Of a stretch of DNA of 64,000 nt, positions 17,071-25,990 are shown piece by piece. Origin of the DNA: Saxibacter everestensis (GTDB taxonomy: Bacteria > Actinomycetota > Actinomycetes > Actinomycetales > Brevibacteriaceae). Within the stretch, counting starts at the first letter, position 1; every line of letters begins with the position of its first letter. Both the position numbers and the translations under genes were made by a program. The DNA lies in assembly GCF_025787225.1 (NCBI RefSeq), contig NZ_CP090958.1, positions 3,644,550 to 3,708,549 on the forward strand. Reading direction: 5' to 3'. Below the pieces are notes generated by a model, which saw only the letters and a program-made list of their open reading frames with translations, was not told the DNA's origin and did not search any database.

Positions 17071-18105
17071 ATGATGTTTTCAACCCGCGCTGCGCTCGTT
17101 ACGGCGGTAGCCGCCCTGGCGCTCGTCACCTCCGGCTGCAGCAGTTCATCCGAGACAGCTGGCGAAGCCAAAGAGAAGTCGATCGTCCTGATCACCCCGA
17201 CAGCCATCGGTTCCAACAACTTTCTCCAGCTGGCCAAGACCGGAGCGGAAGCTGCCGGCAAGGCCAACAACGCCGACGTGAAGGTTTACGAAAGCAAAGA
17301 CCCGGCTAGCGTCCAGCAGAACATCGACGCGGCAGTCCGGGCCAAGGCAGACATCGTGATCGGCGTCAGCTTCAGCGTCCAGGACCAGTTCGATACCTCA
17401 GCGCAGGACAGCCCAGACCAGCAATTCCTCCTGGTGGACGCCTGCCCGGAGAAGCCGGCCGAGAACCTGACCTGCGCAAGTTTCAAGGAGTACGAATCCA
17501 ATTACCTCGCCGGCGTGGAGGCTGGCCTGCTGACAAAGGCTGACAAGGTCGGCGCGGTTGCCTCGGTCGACACCCCGTTCGTGAACCGCTGGGTGACGCC
17601 GTTCCTCGATGGCGCCAAGAGCGTTAACAAGGACGTGAAATCTTCCGTACAGTACGTCGGCGGCGACAACCCGTTCGGCGATCAGGCCCGCGCCAAGGCC
17701 CAGGCCCAGGTCGTTGCCGACAGCGGAGCCGACTACCTCAACGCCGCCGCATCCGGCGGAAACTACGGCATCTTCGAGGCGGCAGAGGCAAATAAGGTCA
17801 AGGCCTTTGGCGTCGACACAAACCAGTGCCTCGATTCCCCCGGAAACGTCGTGGACAACTCCATCAAGCGGGTGGATGTCGCCCTGGAGAACTCGGTCAA
17901 GGACATCCTCGCCGGTAAGTCCGGTGACGTGAAGGTTTACGGCCTTGCAGAGAACGGCGTCGGGCTGACCGGCCTGGAAGAGGGCGTAGCGGATTCGAAG
18001 TGCCTTATCGCAGATCACCCGGACGTTATCGAGAAGGTGAAGCAGGTTCGCGATGACATTATTGCGGGGAAGATCACTGTGAAAGACCCTGTTACAGCCG
18101 GATGA
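17071..18105 (+). CDS. BMP-family nucleoside-binding lipoprotein of an ABC importer
   Basis: A protein of 344 residues with a lipoprotein signal peptide (ALALVTSGC, cleavage before Cys24 or so). The mature part is the BMP/PnrA basic membrane protein domain: KSIVLITPTAIGSNNFLQL, then ADIVIGVSFSVQDQF, VGAVASVDTPFVNRW and AFGVDTNQC, which in relatives bind purine nucleosides. GAAGGA precedes the two adjacent ATG codons. Its stop overlaps the next ATG by 4 bases, so it opens the importer and salvage operon that runs to about 27.1 kb. The ligand is predicted to be a nucleoside, perhaps a methylthio-nucleoside from context. Confidence 0.9.
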   Translation: MMFSTRAALVTAVAALALVTSGCSSSSETAGEAKEKSIVLITPTAIGSNNFLQLAKTGAEAAGKANNADVKVYESKDPASVQQNIDAAVRAKADIVIGVSFSVQDQFDTSAQDSPDQQFLLVDACPEKPAENLTCASFKEYESNYLAGVEAGLLTKADKVGAVASVDTPFVNRWVTPFLDGAKSVNKDVKSSVQYVGGDNPFGDQARAKAQAQVVADSGADYLNAAASGGNYGIFEAAEANKVKAFGVDTNQCLDSPGNVVDNSIKRVDVALENSVKDILAGKSGDVKVYGLAENGVGLTGLEEGVADSKCLIADHPDVIEKVKQVRDDIIAGKITVKDPVTAG

Positions 18106-19634
18106 CCCACCCAGCAGTTGAGCTTGCGGGGATCAGCAAGGCCTTCGGGCCGGTCATCGCAAACCAGAACGTCGACCTGACCCTCCGACGGGGATCCATC
18201 CATGCCCTGATGGGCGAGAACGGGGCCGGCAAGTCAACCCTGATGTCGATTCTGTACGGGATTCATCGTCCCGACAGCGGGCAGATCCTACGGAATGGCT
18301 CGGCTGTCAGTTTCGATAACCCGCAGCAGGCAATGGCTGTGGGCTTAAGCATGGTGCATCAGCATTTCCGGCTTTTCGACTCGCTGACAGTAGCCGAGAA
18401 CGTGGTGTTCGGCGCGGAACCGCGCCGCTTCGGCCAGCTCGACTCGGCCGCCGCCGAGCGGCGAGTCCGCGAGCTCGCCGACCAGTACGGACTCGCCGTC
18501 GAACCGGCGGCTCGGGTGGGCAGCCTGCCGGTCGGGGTCCGGCAACGCGTCGAGATCCTTAAGGCACTGCACCGGAACAGCGACGTCCTGATCCTTGACG
18601 AGCCGACCGCGTCACTGACTCCTGGCGAGGTGACTTCGCTGTTCGAGGTGATCCGCCGGGCCGCGAACCAGGGCAGCTCGATCGTCCTGGTCACGCACAA
18701 GATCCCCGAAGTGCTCGACGTCAGCGACGAGGTCACAGTGCTGCGCGACGGCAGGGTGTCCGGCCGGTTCCGCACTGCGGATACGTCCGCGGCAGAACTG
18801 GTCGAGGCGATGACCGGGCGAGTCGCCAGCCCTGCGCTGAATCCGGGTGGCGGCGACCGTGGGGAGCGGGTGCTCGAGGTCGCGGACCTCACTGTAAATA
18901 TCGGTGGGCGGCGCAAGGTCGATGCCGCCTCGTTCGCCGTGCATGCAGGTGAAATCGTTGGCATTGCCGGCGTCTCCGGCAACGGTCAGCACGAGCTCGT
19001 CCAGGCCATCCTCGGCACCTTGCCGCGGCGGAGCGTCACGGGCTCGATCAGGCTTTCCGGAAATTCGGTAGCTACCGAGTCGGTGCGCCGCCGCCGCGGG
19101 CTCGGCCTGGCCGTCATCCCCGAAGACCGGCGCGGCGAAGGCAGCGCGGTCGAGCTGAGCGTTGCCGAGAACCTCGCGCTCGGCCACCATCGTCAACCAC
19201 CAATTGCCGGCAAAGGCTTCTTCGGTAAGGGCTGGATGTCGCGCCGCAACCTCGCGCGCCGGGCCGGCCAGCTGATCGCCGACTTCGGGGTGAAGACTCC
19301 ATCGGAGCAGACAACTGTCGGGGCGCTTTCCGGCGGCAACGCGCAGAAAGTCGTCGTTGCGCGGGAGCTCGGACACCAGGCACGGCTACTGATCGCCGAA
19401 CAGCCGACCCAGGGCGTGGATGTGGGCGCAATCGAATCGATTCACCGCCGGCTGATCGACTACCGAAACTCGACCGGCGGCATTCTGCTGGTTTCGCATG
19501 AAATCAGCGAGCTACTCGCGCTTGCCGATCGGATTCTGGTGATGTTCGAAGGAAAGATCGTGGCAGAGTTTCCTCGCGCCGAGGCCACGTTCCATTCCAT
19601 TGGCGGCGCGATGGCGGGTGCGGTCGATGCCTGA
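18102..19634 (+). CDS. Nucleoside ABC importer ATPase (two nucleotide-binding domains)
   Basis: A protein of 510 residues with two fused ABC domains, as in NupA/YufO and simple-sugar importers. Domain 1 has Walker A GENGAGKST and Walker B VLILDEPTA. Domain 2 has a degenerate Walker A region (GVSGNGQHELV) and the signature LSGGNAQKVVVAREL with LLIAEQPTQGVD. The degenerate second site is normal in this family. It energises import by the lipoprotein and the two permeases. It overlaps both neighbours (ATGA upstream, 8 bases downstream), which indicates translational coupling. Confidence 0.92.
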   Translation: MTHPAVELAGISKAFGPVIANQNVDLTLRRGSIHALMGENGAGKSTLMSILYGIHRPDSGQILRNGSAVSFDNPQQAMAVGLSMVHQHFRLFDSLTVAENVVFGAEPRRFGQLDSAAAERRVRELADQYGLAVEPAARVGSLPVGVRQRVEILKALHRNSDVLILDEPTASLTPGEVTSLFEVIRRAANQGSSIVLVTHKIPEVLDVSDEVTVLRDGRVSGRFRTADTSAAELVEAMTGRVASPALNPGGGDRGERVLEVADLTVNIGGRRKVDAASFAVHAGEIVGIAGVSGNGQHELVQAILGTLPRRSVTGSIRLSGNSVATESVRRRRGLGLAVIPEDRRGEGSAVELSVAENLALGHHRQPPIAGKGFFGKGWMSRRNLARRAGQLIADFGVKTPSEQTTVGALSGGNAQKVVVARELGHQARLLIAEQPTQGVDVGAIESIHRRLIDYRNSTGGILLVSHEISELLALADRILVMFEGKIVAEFPRAEATFHSIGGAMAGAVDA

Positions 19635-20739
19635 GCTGAAAGAAACTGACGCTATCGCCGAAGAAGCGTTGCCGTCGAAATCTGTGCTGGGTAGATCCGT
19701 GTTCCGGCAGCTGATTCGGCACCCTAGCCTGGTTCCGCTGGGCGCGGTGCTGTTGGCCGTGCTGATCGGCTCGGTGATCATGCTGTGCGCGGGCATCTCG
19801 CCGTTCGTGGCGTACCCGGCAATGGTTCGCGGCGCGCTGGCGGTGGAGAACCTCGATTACACGATCTCCGTTTTCACGCTGATCTGCGGCATGGCCCTCG
19901 CATTCGCCCTGCCATTGCGGATGGGTGAATACAATCTCGGCGGCAACGGCCAGCTGGTGTTCGGCGGCATCACTGCGGCGGCGATCGGCCTCTACGCTCC
20001 TTTGCCGGCCTGGCTGGTCATCCCGATCGCCCTGCTGGCGGGCGCCGTCGCGGGTGGCCTGCTGGCAGCGGTGGCGGGTCCGCTCAGCAGTAAGCTCGGC
20101 ATCCCGATCATCATCACGACCCTGCTGCTCTCCACGCCGGCCGTGGCGCTGACCTCCTATCTGGTGCGCTTTCAGATCGGTGAGGCTGGCTCCGGCCAGG
20201 CGCAGACCGCCCGGCTTCCGGAAGCCGCGCGACTGCCTGGGATCGGCGATCTCGGCTACACCAACATCGGCCTGATCCTGATCATCGTGCTGCTGGTGGC
20301 ATTCTGGCTTTTCGACAGTCGCAGCGCGCTTGGATATGAGCTGCGGGTGCTCGGCAGCAACGCCCGGTTCGGCGCCTACGGCGGCATAGGCGTCTCGCGG
20401 CTGGCCACCGGCTCGCTGGCAGTCGCCGGAGCGGTGGCGGGGCTCGTCGGGGCAATGATCGTTGCCGCCCCGCCGTACCGCTTCATCGATGGCGCGCTCA
20501 TCTCGCCCGGATACACCTTCGCCGGGGTGGCTGCGGCGCTGCTCGCGGCCGGGCGGCCGGCTCTGCTGCCGCTGACCGCCGCGGTTTTCACCATCCTGCA
20601 GGTTGGTGGCAGCGGGATGGAGCGAGAGGCCGATGTGCCCAGGCAGCTGTCGGATGTCCTGCAAGCCGTCGTCGTCACGGTGTTGGCGCTGCGCACAGTC
20701 GTCGAGGCGCGCCGTGCCCGGATGCGGAGAGATGTCTGA
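19627..20739 (+). CDS. Nucleoside ABC importer permease 1
   Basis: A protein of 370 residues from ATG 19627, overlapping the end of the ATPase gene. It has about eight to ten hydrophobic segments and the BPD_transp_2 family text: MRMGEYNLGGNGQLVFGGITAAAIGL, LSSKLGIPIIITTLLLS and ALGYELRVLGSNARFGAYGGI. In this family the two permeases form a heterodimer with the BMP-type binding protein and fused ATPase. The last codon overlaps the start of permease 2 by one base. Confidence 0.9.
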   Translation: MPELKETDAIAEEALPSKSVLGRSVFRQLIRHPSLVPLGAVLLAVLIGSVIMLCAGISPFVAYPAMVRGALAVENLDYTISVFTLICGMALAFALPLRMGEYNLGGNGQLVFGGITAAAIGLYAPLPAWLVIPIALLAGAVAGGLLAAVAGPLSSKLGIPIIITTLLLSTPAVALTSYLVRFQIGEAGSGQAQTARLPEAARLPGIGDLGYTNIGLILIIVLLVAFWLFDSRSALGYELRVLGSNARFGAYGGIGVSRLATGSLAVAGAVAGLVGAMIVAAPPYRFIDGALISPGYTFAGVAAALLAAGRPALLPLTAAVFTILQVGGSGMEREADVPRQLSDVLQAVVVTVLALRTVVEARRARMRRDV

Positions 20740-21707
20740 TGGACCTGTTCAACTGGGCTTTCGTTGCCGCCGTTCTGCTCGCCACCGCGCCGGTGCTGTA
20801 CGCCGCGCTCGGCGGCGCGCTGTGTGCGCAGGCGGGAGTGTTCAACATCGCGCTCGAAGGCCAGATGCTGTGGGGTGCCTTCGCTGCGGTGGCCGGAAGC
20901 TACTACACCGGGAGTGCCTGGCTTGGTGTATTGATCGCGGTGCTGTCCACCGCGTTGTTCGCCGTCGTGCTGGCGGTGGGCTCGGCGCGCTGGAAGGCGG
21001 ATCCGATCGTGATCGCGATCGGCACCAACCTGTTTGCGCTGGGTGTGACCGGCTTCCTTATCCGCGTGTTGTTCGACGTCAACGGCTCCTTCGCCCCACA
21101 GGGCCTTGCCGGCCTGGGCACCTTGACATTCCTGGCCGACGTGCCAATCCTCGGCGAGGTATTTGGCCGCAACTCAGCTCTGGTACCCCTTGCCCTGCTG
21201 ACCGCCGTCGCTGTCGCCTGGTGGCTTGGCCGGACGCCTGCCGGCCTGCGGCTGCGCGGGGTAGGGGAGCACCCGGAAGCGGTTGCCGCCCTAGGCTTAA
21301 GCGTCGAGCGCTATCGGATCGCGGCAATTATCGCCGCGGGGGCCCTGTGCGGCCTCGCCGGCGCTCAGCTGTCGCTGGGAAATGTCAGTCTGTTCACCGA
21401 GAACATGACGGCCGGCCGCGGCTGGATCGCCGTCGCCGCCGTGATGATCGCGGTCAACCGGCCACTTCGAGTCGCCGTGGCCTGCCTGGGCTTCGGCGCT
21501 GCGGAGGCGTTCGGCTTTCGCCTGCAGGGCATCGGCGCCCCGCAGCAGCTCGCCGATGCCGCCCCGTATGTGATTACCCTCATCGTTCTGGTGATGGCAC
21601 GTGGCCGAACAGCGATGTTTCCCGCAAGGGTCGCGGCAGAAAAGACCCCGGCAGACAAAGACCCGGCAGAAAAGGCTTCGGCAGAAAAGGTGGACACACA
21701 ACGATGA
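20739..21707 (+). CDS. Nucleoside ABC importer permease 2
   Basis: A protein of 322 residues with about eight membrane segments and family text ALGGALCAQAGVFNIALEGQMLWGA and AGALCGLAGAQLSLG. It is the second half of the permease dimer. The last 25 residues are an odd soluble tail with AEK/ADK repeats (KTPADKDPAEKASAEK), encoded by near-tandem 15-base units; a similar low-complexity expansion occurs in the next genes. The stop overlaps the mtnA ATG by 4 bases. Confidence 0.9.
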   Translation: MDLFNWAFVAAVLLATAPVLYAALGGALCAQAGVFNIALEGQMLWGAFAAVAGSYYTGSAWLGVLIAVLSTALFAVVLAVGSARWKADPIVIAIGTNLFALGVTGFLIRVLFDVNGSFAPQGLAGLGTLTFLADVPILGEVFGRNSALVPLALLTAVAVAWWLGRTPAGLRLRGVGEHPEAVAALGLSVERYRIAAIIAAGALCGLAGAQLSLGNVSLFTENMTAGRGWIAVAAVMIAVNRPLRVAVACLGFGAAEAFGFRLQGIGAPQQLADAAPYVITLIVLVMARGRTAMFPARVAAEKTPADKDPAEKASAEKVDTQR

Positions 21708-22849
21708 ACGCGCCGGAACCAACGGCCACCCTTGACCAGTCGATTCGGCTGCGCGGGAACACAGTTCAGATCCTCGATCGCCGGGTATTCCCCGAGCAGT
21801 TGCACTGGGTCGATTGCGCAAATCCCGCCGAGGTCGCCGCCGCCATCCGCGACATGGTCACCCAGAGTTCGGGCCCGCTGTACGCCGCCTACGCGGGGAT
21901 GGCGCTCGCCGCCCGGCAGGCAGCCGACCTTCCGCTGGATGACGCCCGGTCACGCCTGGTCGAGGCCGGGGAGCTGCTGGCGAACGCCCGGCCGACCAAT
22001 AACCATCCCAAGGAGGCCGTGCGTTTCGTCCTCGACAGCCTCGACGGTGCAACGACGACGGCGGAGCTGGTCGCGCTCGCCGAACGCGCGTGCCGACTCG
22101 GCGACGAGCGCTATCGTGCCCGCAGCAGGGCGCTGGCGGAGGCCGCGGTCGACCTGATCCCGGACGGCTCGAGAATCCTGACGCACTGCTGGATGGACTC
22201 CTACCTGATCGAGCTGGTCAAGGCGGCAGCCCGCGCCGGACGACGCTACAGCTGGGTCGCCACCGAGACCCGTCCCTACCTGCAGGGTGCCCGGCTCACC
22301 TCGCACACACTGCGTGAAATGGGCGAACAGGTCACCCTGATCACTGACGGAATGGGGGCCGCCGCGCTCGCCGCCGGACGCGCTGAGCGCGAGCGGCAGT
22401 CGAATCCCGGAGCCGACGGCGGTGACACGCGGAATCCCGAGACCGACGGTGCGCGGCAACCTGAGCCCGACGGCGCGCGGCAACCCGAAACCGGCATCGG
22501 CCGGATCGATGCCCTCGTCACCGCCGCCGACCGGGTCAGCATGGATGGGCATGTCGTCAACAAGGTCGGCACGCTTGGCCTGGCCGTGGCGGCGAAGGCC
22601 TTCGGTGTCCCCTACTACGCGCTCGTCCAGTCGCCGGATCGGGGCGCGCCCACCGGTGCGGACATCGTGATTGAGCAACGCGACCACTCAGAGGTACTCG
22701 AAGTGCTTGGCCGGCGGACGGCATCCGTCCTGGTCACCGACGCCTGGTACCCGGCATTCGATGCCACGCCCCCCGAATTCGTCACCAGTGTCGTCACCGA
22801 TCGCGGAGCATTCGATGCCACCGCGCTCGCCGACTACTACCGCAGCTAG
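21704..22849 (+). CDS. mtnA: Methylthioribose-1-phosphate isomerase-like protein (eIF2B/MtnA family)
   Basis: A protein of 381 residues from ATG 21704. The C-terminal Rossmann-type domain has ILTHC (Cys162, the conserved MtnA cysteine), AADRV (Asp276, the catalytic Asp) and KVGTLGLAVAAKAFGVPYY. MtnA isomerises methylthioribose-1-phosphate to methylthioribulose-1-phosphate. Oddities: the usual NAG after the cysteine is replaced by WMD, and about 30 extra residues at 225-260 consist of repeats like DGARQPEP. The family also contains ribose-1,5-bisphosphate isomerases, so the sugar specificity rests on the mtnK, mtnC and mtnB genes next door. It is coupled to permease 2. Confidence 0.82.
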   Translation: MNAPEPTATLDQSIRLRGNTVQILDRRVFPEQLHWVDCANPAEVAAAIRDMVTQSSGPLYAAYAGMALAARQAADLPLDDARSRLVEAGELLANARPTNNHPKEAVRFVLDSLDGATTTAELVALAERACRLGDERYRARSRALAEAAVDLIPDGSRILTHCWMDSYLIELVKAAARAGRRYSWVATETRPYLQGARLTSHTLREMGEQVTLITDGMGAAALAAGRAERERQSNPGADGGDTRNPETDGARQPEPDGARQPETGIGRIDALVTAADRVSMDGHVVNKVGTLGLAVAAKAFGVPYYALVQSPDRGAPTGADIVIEQRDHSEVLEVLGRRTASVLVTDAWYPAFDATPPEFVTSVVTDRGAFDATALADYYRS

Positions 22850-22858
22850 GAGACTCAC

Positions 22859-23848
22859 ATGACCAGCACCGAAGGTGCCACCACTCACCACATCATCGTC
22901 GATACAGACACCGGCATCGACGATGCTCTCGCGCTGCTGTACCTGCTGGGAAAGCGGAACGTCGAGGTCTCGGCGATCACGAGCGTGTACGGAAACACCC
23001 CGGTCGAGGACGCGGTGACAAACATCGGCCACGTGCTCGATGTCGCCGGCCGGCCGGACATTCCGGTTGCTGTCGGCGCGGCCGGCCCGATTGGCGGTGA
23101 GGCCCGGATCGCCGGCTACGTGCACGGCAAGGATGGCCTCGGCGACGTCATCGCAGACCGGGTGCCGCCGCGGAATGTTGTCTCGCAGAGCTCGGCGGAA
23201 CTCCTCGTCGAAATGGCCCGCAGCCGACCCGGCTACTACGACCTGCTGCCGGTCGGCCCGCTGACCAACCTCGGGCTGGCACTTGAGCTCGAGCCGAACC
23301 TGCTGTCCCTGTTCAAGTCCGTCGTCGTGATGGGCGGATCCGGTCCATTCCCGCCGCTGGGCGTAGCCCAGATGGTCGATGCAAACATCCACAACGACGC
23401 CGAGGCGGCCCGCCGGGTCTTCGCCGCGCCGCGCGAGCGACTGGTGATGGTCGGCGTCAACGTCACCGCTGGCACCATCGTCGACGAGCATGCCGTCGCC
23501 GCCCTGCATAAGTCGGGGACGCGCACCGGTGAATTCACCGGGCAGATCCTCGAGGCCTACATGGATTTCTACCAGCACGCTTGGGGCCGCCGGGTCTCGC
23601 CGGCGCACGATGGCCTGGCGGCCGGCCTGCTGCTGCACCCGGAATGGATCCGGGAATCCCGGCTCGGCCCGGTCAACATCACCAGCGACGGCTTCGCAAT
23701 CCGGGCGCACCTGATGGAAACCTATGACGGCCTCCCGGTCACTTGGCCGGTGGAGTCCGCACCCGACACGGTCGTGGTGACGGATGTCGACCGGCGAGCC
23801 TTTCTCGCTGACTTCGTTGGCACCATCGTTCACGGAGAGCGTCGGTGA
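22859..23848 (+). CDS. Inosine-uridine-type nucleoside hydrolase
   Basis: A protein of 329 residues, the family length. The calcium-binding N-terminal motif is DTDTGIDDALAL and the C-terminal catalytic region is SPAHDGLAAGLLLHP. Nucleoside hydrolases split the N-glycosidic bond with water, giving free base and ribose. Here the gene lies between mtnA and mtnK in a nucleoside-import operon without mtnN or mtnP, so I infer that it releases methylthioribose from imported methylthioadenosine or methylthioinosine. Preceded by AGGAG; the stop overlaps the GTG of the kinase. A simple purine-ribonucleoside role cannot be excluded. Confidence 0.9.
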   Translation: MTSTEGATTHHIIVDTDTGIDDALALLYLLGKRNVEVSAITSVYGNTPVEDAVTNIGHVLDVAGRPDIPVAVGAAGPIGGEARIAGYVHGKDGLGDVIADRVPPRNVVSQSSAELLVEMARSRPGYYDLLPVGPLTNLGLALELEPNLLSLFKSVVVMGGSGPFPPLGVAQMVDANIHNDAEAARRVFAAPRERLVMVGVNVTAGTIVDEHAVAALHKSGTRTGEFTGQILEAYMDFYQHAWGRRVSPAHDGLAAGLLLHPEWIRESRLGPVNITSDGFAIRAHLMETYDGLPVTWPVESAPDTVVVTDVDRRAFLADFVGTIVHGERR

Positions 23849-25242
23849 CCGACCAGCCGGTAGCCGCTGACAGTCCCCGTGATTCTGCCGTTGCTGAAAC
23901 GCCGGCCGCAGATAGTCCAACCGCCGAAGCCCCGGCCGCGGACTACGCGCTGCTGGGCGACGCCGATGACGTGATCGGCTACCTCCGGGAGCATGATCTG
24001 CTGCACCTGCTAGCGGGACCCTCGGGCGAAAACGGCGCCGAGCCGGCGGACGGAAACGCCGAGCCGGTGGATGCCGGCATCGTCGTGCACGAGGTGACCG
24101 CAGGGAACATGAACCGGGTTTTCATCGCCCGCCGTGGCGGACGGGGAGTCGCCGTCAAACAGGCTCCGCCCTGGGTGCAGGTGGCCGGGCCGGACTGGCC
24201 GGCCGACCCTTCCCGGTCGGCGGCCGAGGCTCGGGCTTACGACTACCTCGCCAGGCTGACGCCGGAAGCCGTGCCGACCATCCACTACTTCGACCAGGAC
24301 CAGCACGTTCTGGTGATGGAGGATCTTTCGGATCTTGAGGTGCTCCGTGACTTCTTCGTCGCCGAGGTGGCTTCGAGCGGCCCAGGCGGTTCTCCGGCTC
24401 TGGGCGGTACCGGAATCGACATCGCCGCTGTCGGCGAGGTCGTCGGCCGATTCATCGGAGAACTCAGCTTCGCCACCAGCGATATCGGCATGGGTAGCGC
24501 CGACCGGAAGGCCCTGATAGCGGCGGCGGTGAATCCGGACCTGTGCCGGATGACGGAAGACGTGCTGCTCGACGAGCCCTATCGTGAGCACGAGCACAAC
24601 AAGATCCCGGCCGGCTTCGAAGCAGACGCCCGGGCGCTTTATGCGAACACCGAGTTGCGCCGTGAGTTGTCGGTTCTGCGCCATCGCTTCATGTCGTGCG
24701 CGCAGGCGTTGCTGCACGGAGACCTGCACTCCGGCTCGGTGATGGTTGGACGACGGGATTTGGCGCAGGTCACCACTGTCTTCGACCCCGAGTTCAGCTT
24801 TGTCGGCCCGATCGGCTTCGACCTCGGGCTGTTCTGGTCCAACCTGTCGATAGCCGCCGATGCTGCCCGGGCGGTTGGCCTGGATTCTCTGGCCTGGCAG
24901 CGGGATGCCGCTATCGGCACATCCTGGGGCGCTTTCGTCTCGGCGTGGCGAAAGCACTGGTCGGAGCGAGCGGATACCGTTTTCAGCGATGATTACCTTG
25001 AAGTCTTGTTAGCAGAGGTGTTTTCGGATGCGGTCGGGTACGCCGGGATTGAATCGGTGCGCCGGGTCGTTGGGTATTCACACGCGGCTGATCTGGAATC
25101 ATTGCCGGATTGGGCGCGTGCCGGAGCCCAGCGGGTGGTGCTGAATCGCGCCGTCCGCTGGATCACCGGCCGGCATGACTACGCCTCACCCGCCGAACTG
25201 ACTGGTGCCGTTCTTTCCCCGGCCGGTACCACGACCGAATGA
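23845..25242 (+). CDS. mtnK: Methylthioribose kinase-like protein (MtnK paralogue 2)
   Basis: A protein of 465 residues from GTG 23845, overlapping the hydrolase stop. The kinase core shows VTAGNMNRVFIA (glycine loop), VAVKQAPP (ATP lysine), MEDLSDLEVLRDFF, the catalytic loop LLHGDLHSGSVMV and FDPEFSFVGPIGFDLG. It should phosphorylate methylthioribose at C1. About 40 residues at the N-terminus are Ala/Pro/Asp repeats not found in other MtnK proteins. With the copy at 12173 the window encodes two distinct kinases of this family; this one is the operon member. Confidence 0.88.
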   Translation: MTDQPVAADSPRDSAVAETPAADSPTAEAPAADYALLGDADDVIGYLREHDLLHLLAGPSGENGAEPADGNAEPVDAGIVVHEVTAGNMNRVFIARRGGRGVAVKQAPPWVQVAGPDWPADPSRSAAEARAYDYLARLTPEAVPTIHYFDQDQHVLVMEDLSDLEVLRDFFVAEVASSGPGGSPALGGTGIDIAAVGEVVGRFIGELSFATSDIGMGSADRKALIAAAVNPDLCRMTEDVLLDEPYREHEHNKIPAGFEADARALYANTELRRELSVLRHRFMSCAQALLHGDLHSGSVMVGRRDLAQVTTVFDPEFSFVGPIGFDLGLFWSNLSIAADAARAVGLDSLAWQRDAAIGTSWGAFVSAWRKHWSERADTVFSDDYLEVLLAEVFSDAVGYAGIESVRRVVGYSHAADLESLPDWARAGAQRVVLNRAVRWITGRHDYASPAELTGAVLSPAGTTTE

Positions 25243-25255
25243 AAGCAGGAACCAA

Positions 25256-25990
25256 GTGACGTCATCCACTCCCACGCCGGTAGCTCTCGCCGCGCGCACC
25301 GTCGTACTCGACCTGGAGGGCACCACAAGCGCAGCCGGGTTCATTCTGGGCGATCTTTACGATTACGCCCGCCCCCGGCTGCTGCCATGGCTGCAGGAGC
25401 ATGCGGACGACGAGGAAGTGGCGGATGCCCGCGCGCAGGCCATCACGGACGCCGAGCTGCCGCCCGATGCGAGCGATGAGGACATTGTGGCTGCGCTGCT
25501 CGCGTGGATGGACTCGGATGTGAAGGCCACCCCGCTGAAGACGCTTCAGGGTCAGATCTGGGCCGAGGGCTTCGAGCGGCACGAGATTACCTCGCAGTTC
25601 TTCGATGACGTGATTCCTAAGCTGCACGCCTGGCATGCCTCGGGAGTGCGCCTTGCGGTGTTTTCATCCGGCTCGGTGACCTCGCAGCGTCCATGGTTCA
25701 AATATTCGCCGGAGGGTGACCTGTCCGGGTTGATCACCGACTACTTCGACACCGTCAAGGCGGGGCCGAAGAAGGCCGCGGAGTCTTACCGCACCATTGC
25801 CAGGGCTCTGGGTGACGAGCCGGGACAGCTGGTGTTTTTCTCCGATCACCCGGAGGAAATCGCCGCCGCGTCGCACGCCGGCTGGCAGGTGCTGGCTTTC
25901 TCCCGCGAGGGCGAGCCCTGGTTCGGTGCCGATTTCGGGGATGCTCCGGTGGTCGGCAGCTTCGCTGACGTCGAAGTCAGTCGGCTGTGA
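25256..25990 (+). CDS. mtnC: Enolase-phosphatase E1 (2,3-diketomethythiopentyl-1-phosphate enolase/phosphatase)
   Basis: A protein of 244 residues from GTG 25256 with AAGCAGGA upstream; a longer frame overlaps mtnK and is unlikely. HAD-superfamily motifs: VVLDLEGTT (catalytic Asp), VFSSGSVTSQ and the Lys in TVKAGPKKAAESY, then VFFSDHPEEIAAA. MtnC enolises and dephosphorylates the MtnB product to give acireductone, the MtnD substrate. It is coupled to mtnB by a GTGA overlap. Together with MtnD it shows that this cluster is true methionine salvage and not only a 5-deoxyribose shunt. Confidence 0.93.
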   Translation: MTSSTPTPVALAARTVVLDLEGTTSAAGFILGDLYDYARPRLLPWLQEHADDEEVADARAQAITDAELPPDASDEDIVAALLAWMDSDVKATPLKTLQGQIWAEGFERHEITSQFFDDVIPKLHAWHASGVRLAVFSSGSVTSQRPWFKYSPEGDLSGLITDYFDTVKAGPKKAAESYRTIARALGDEPGQLVFFSDHPEEIAAASHAGWQVLAFSREGEPWFGADFGDAPVVGSFADVEVSRL

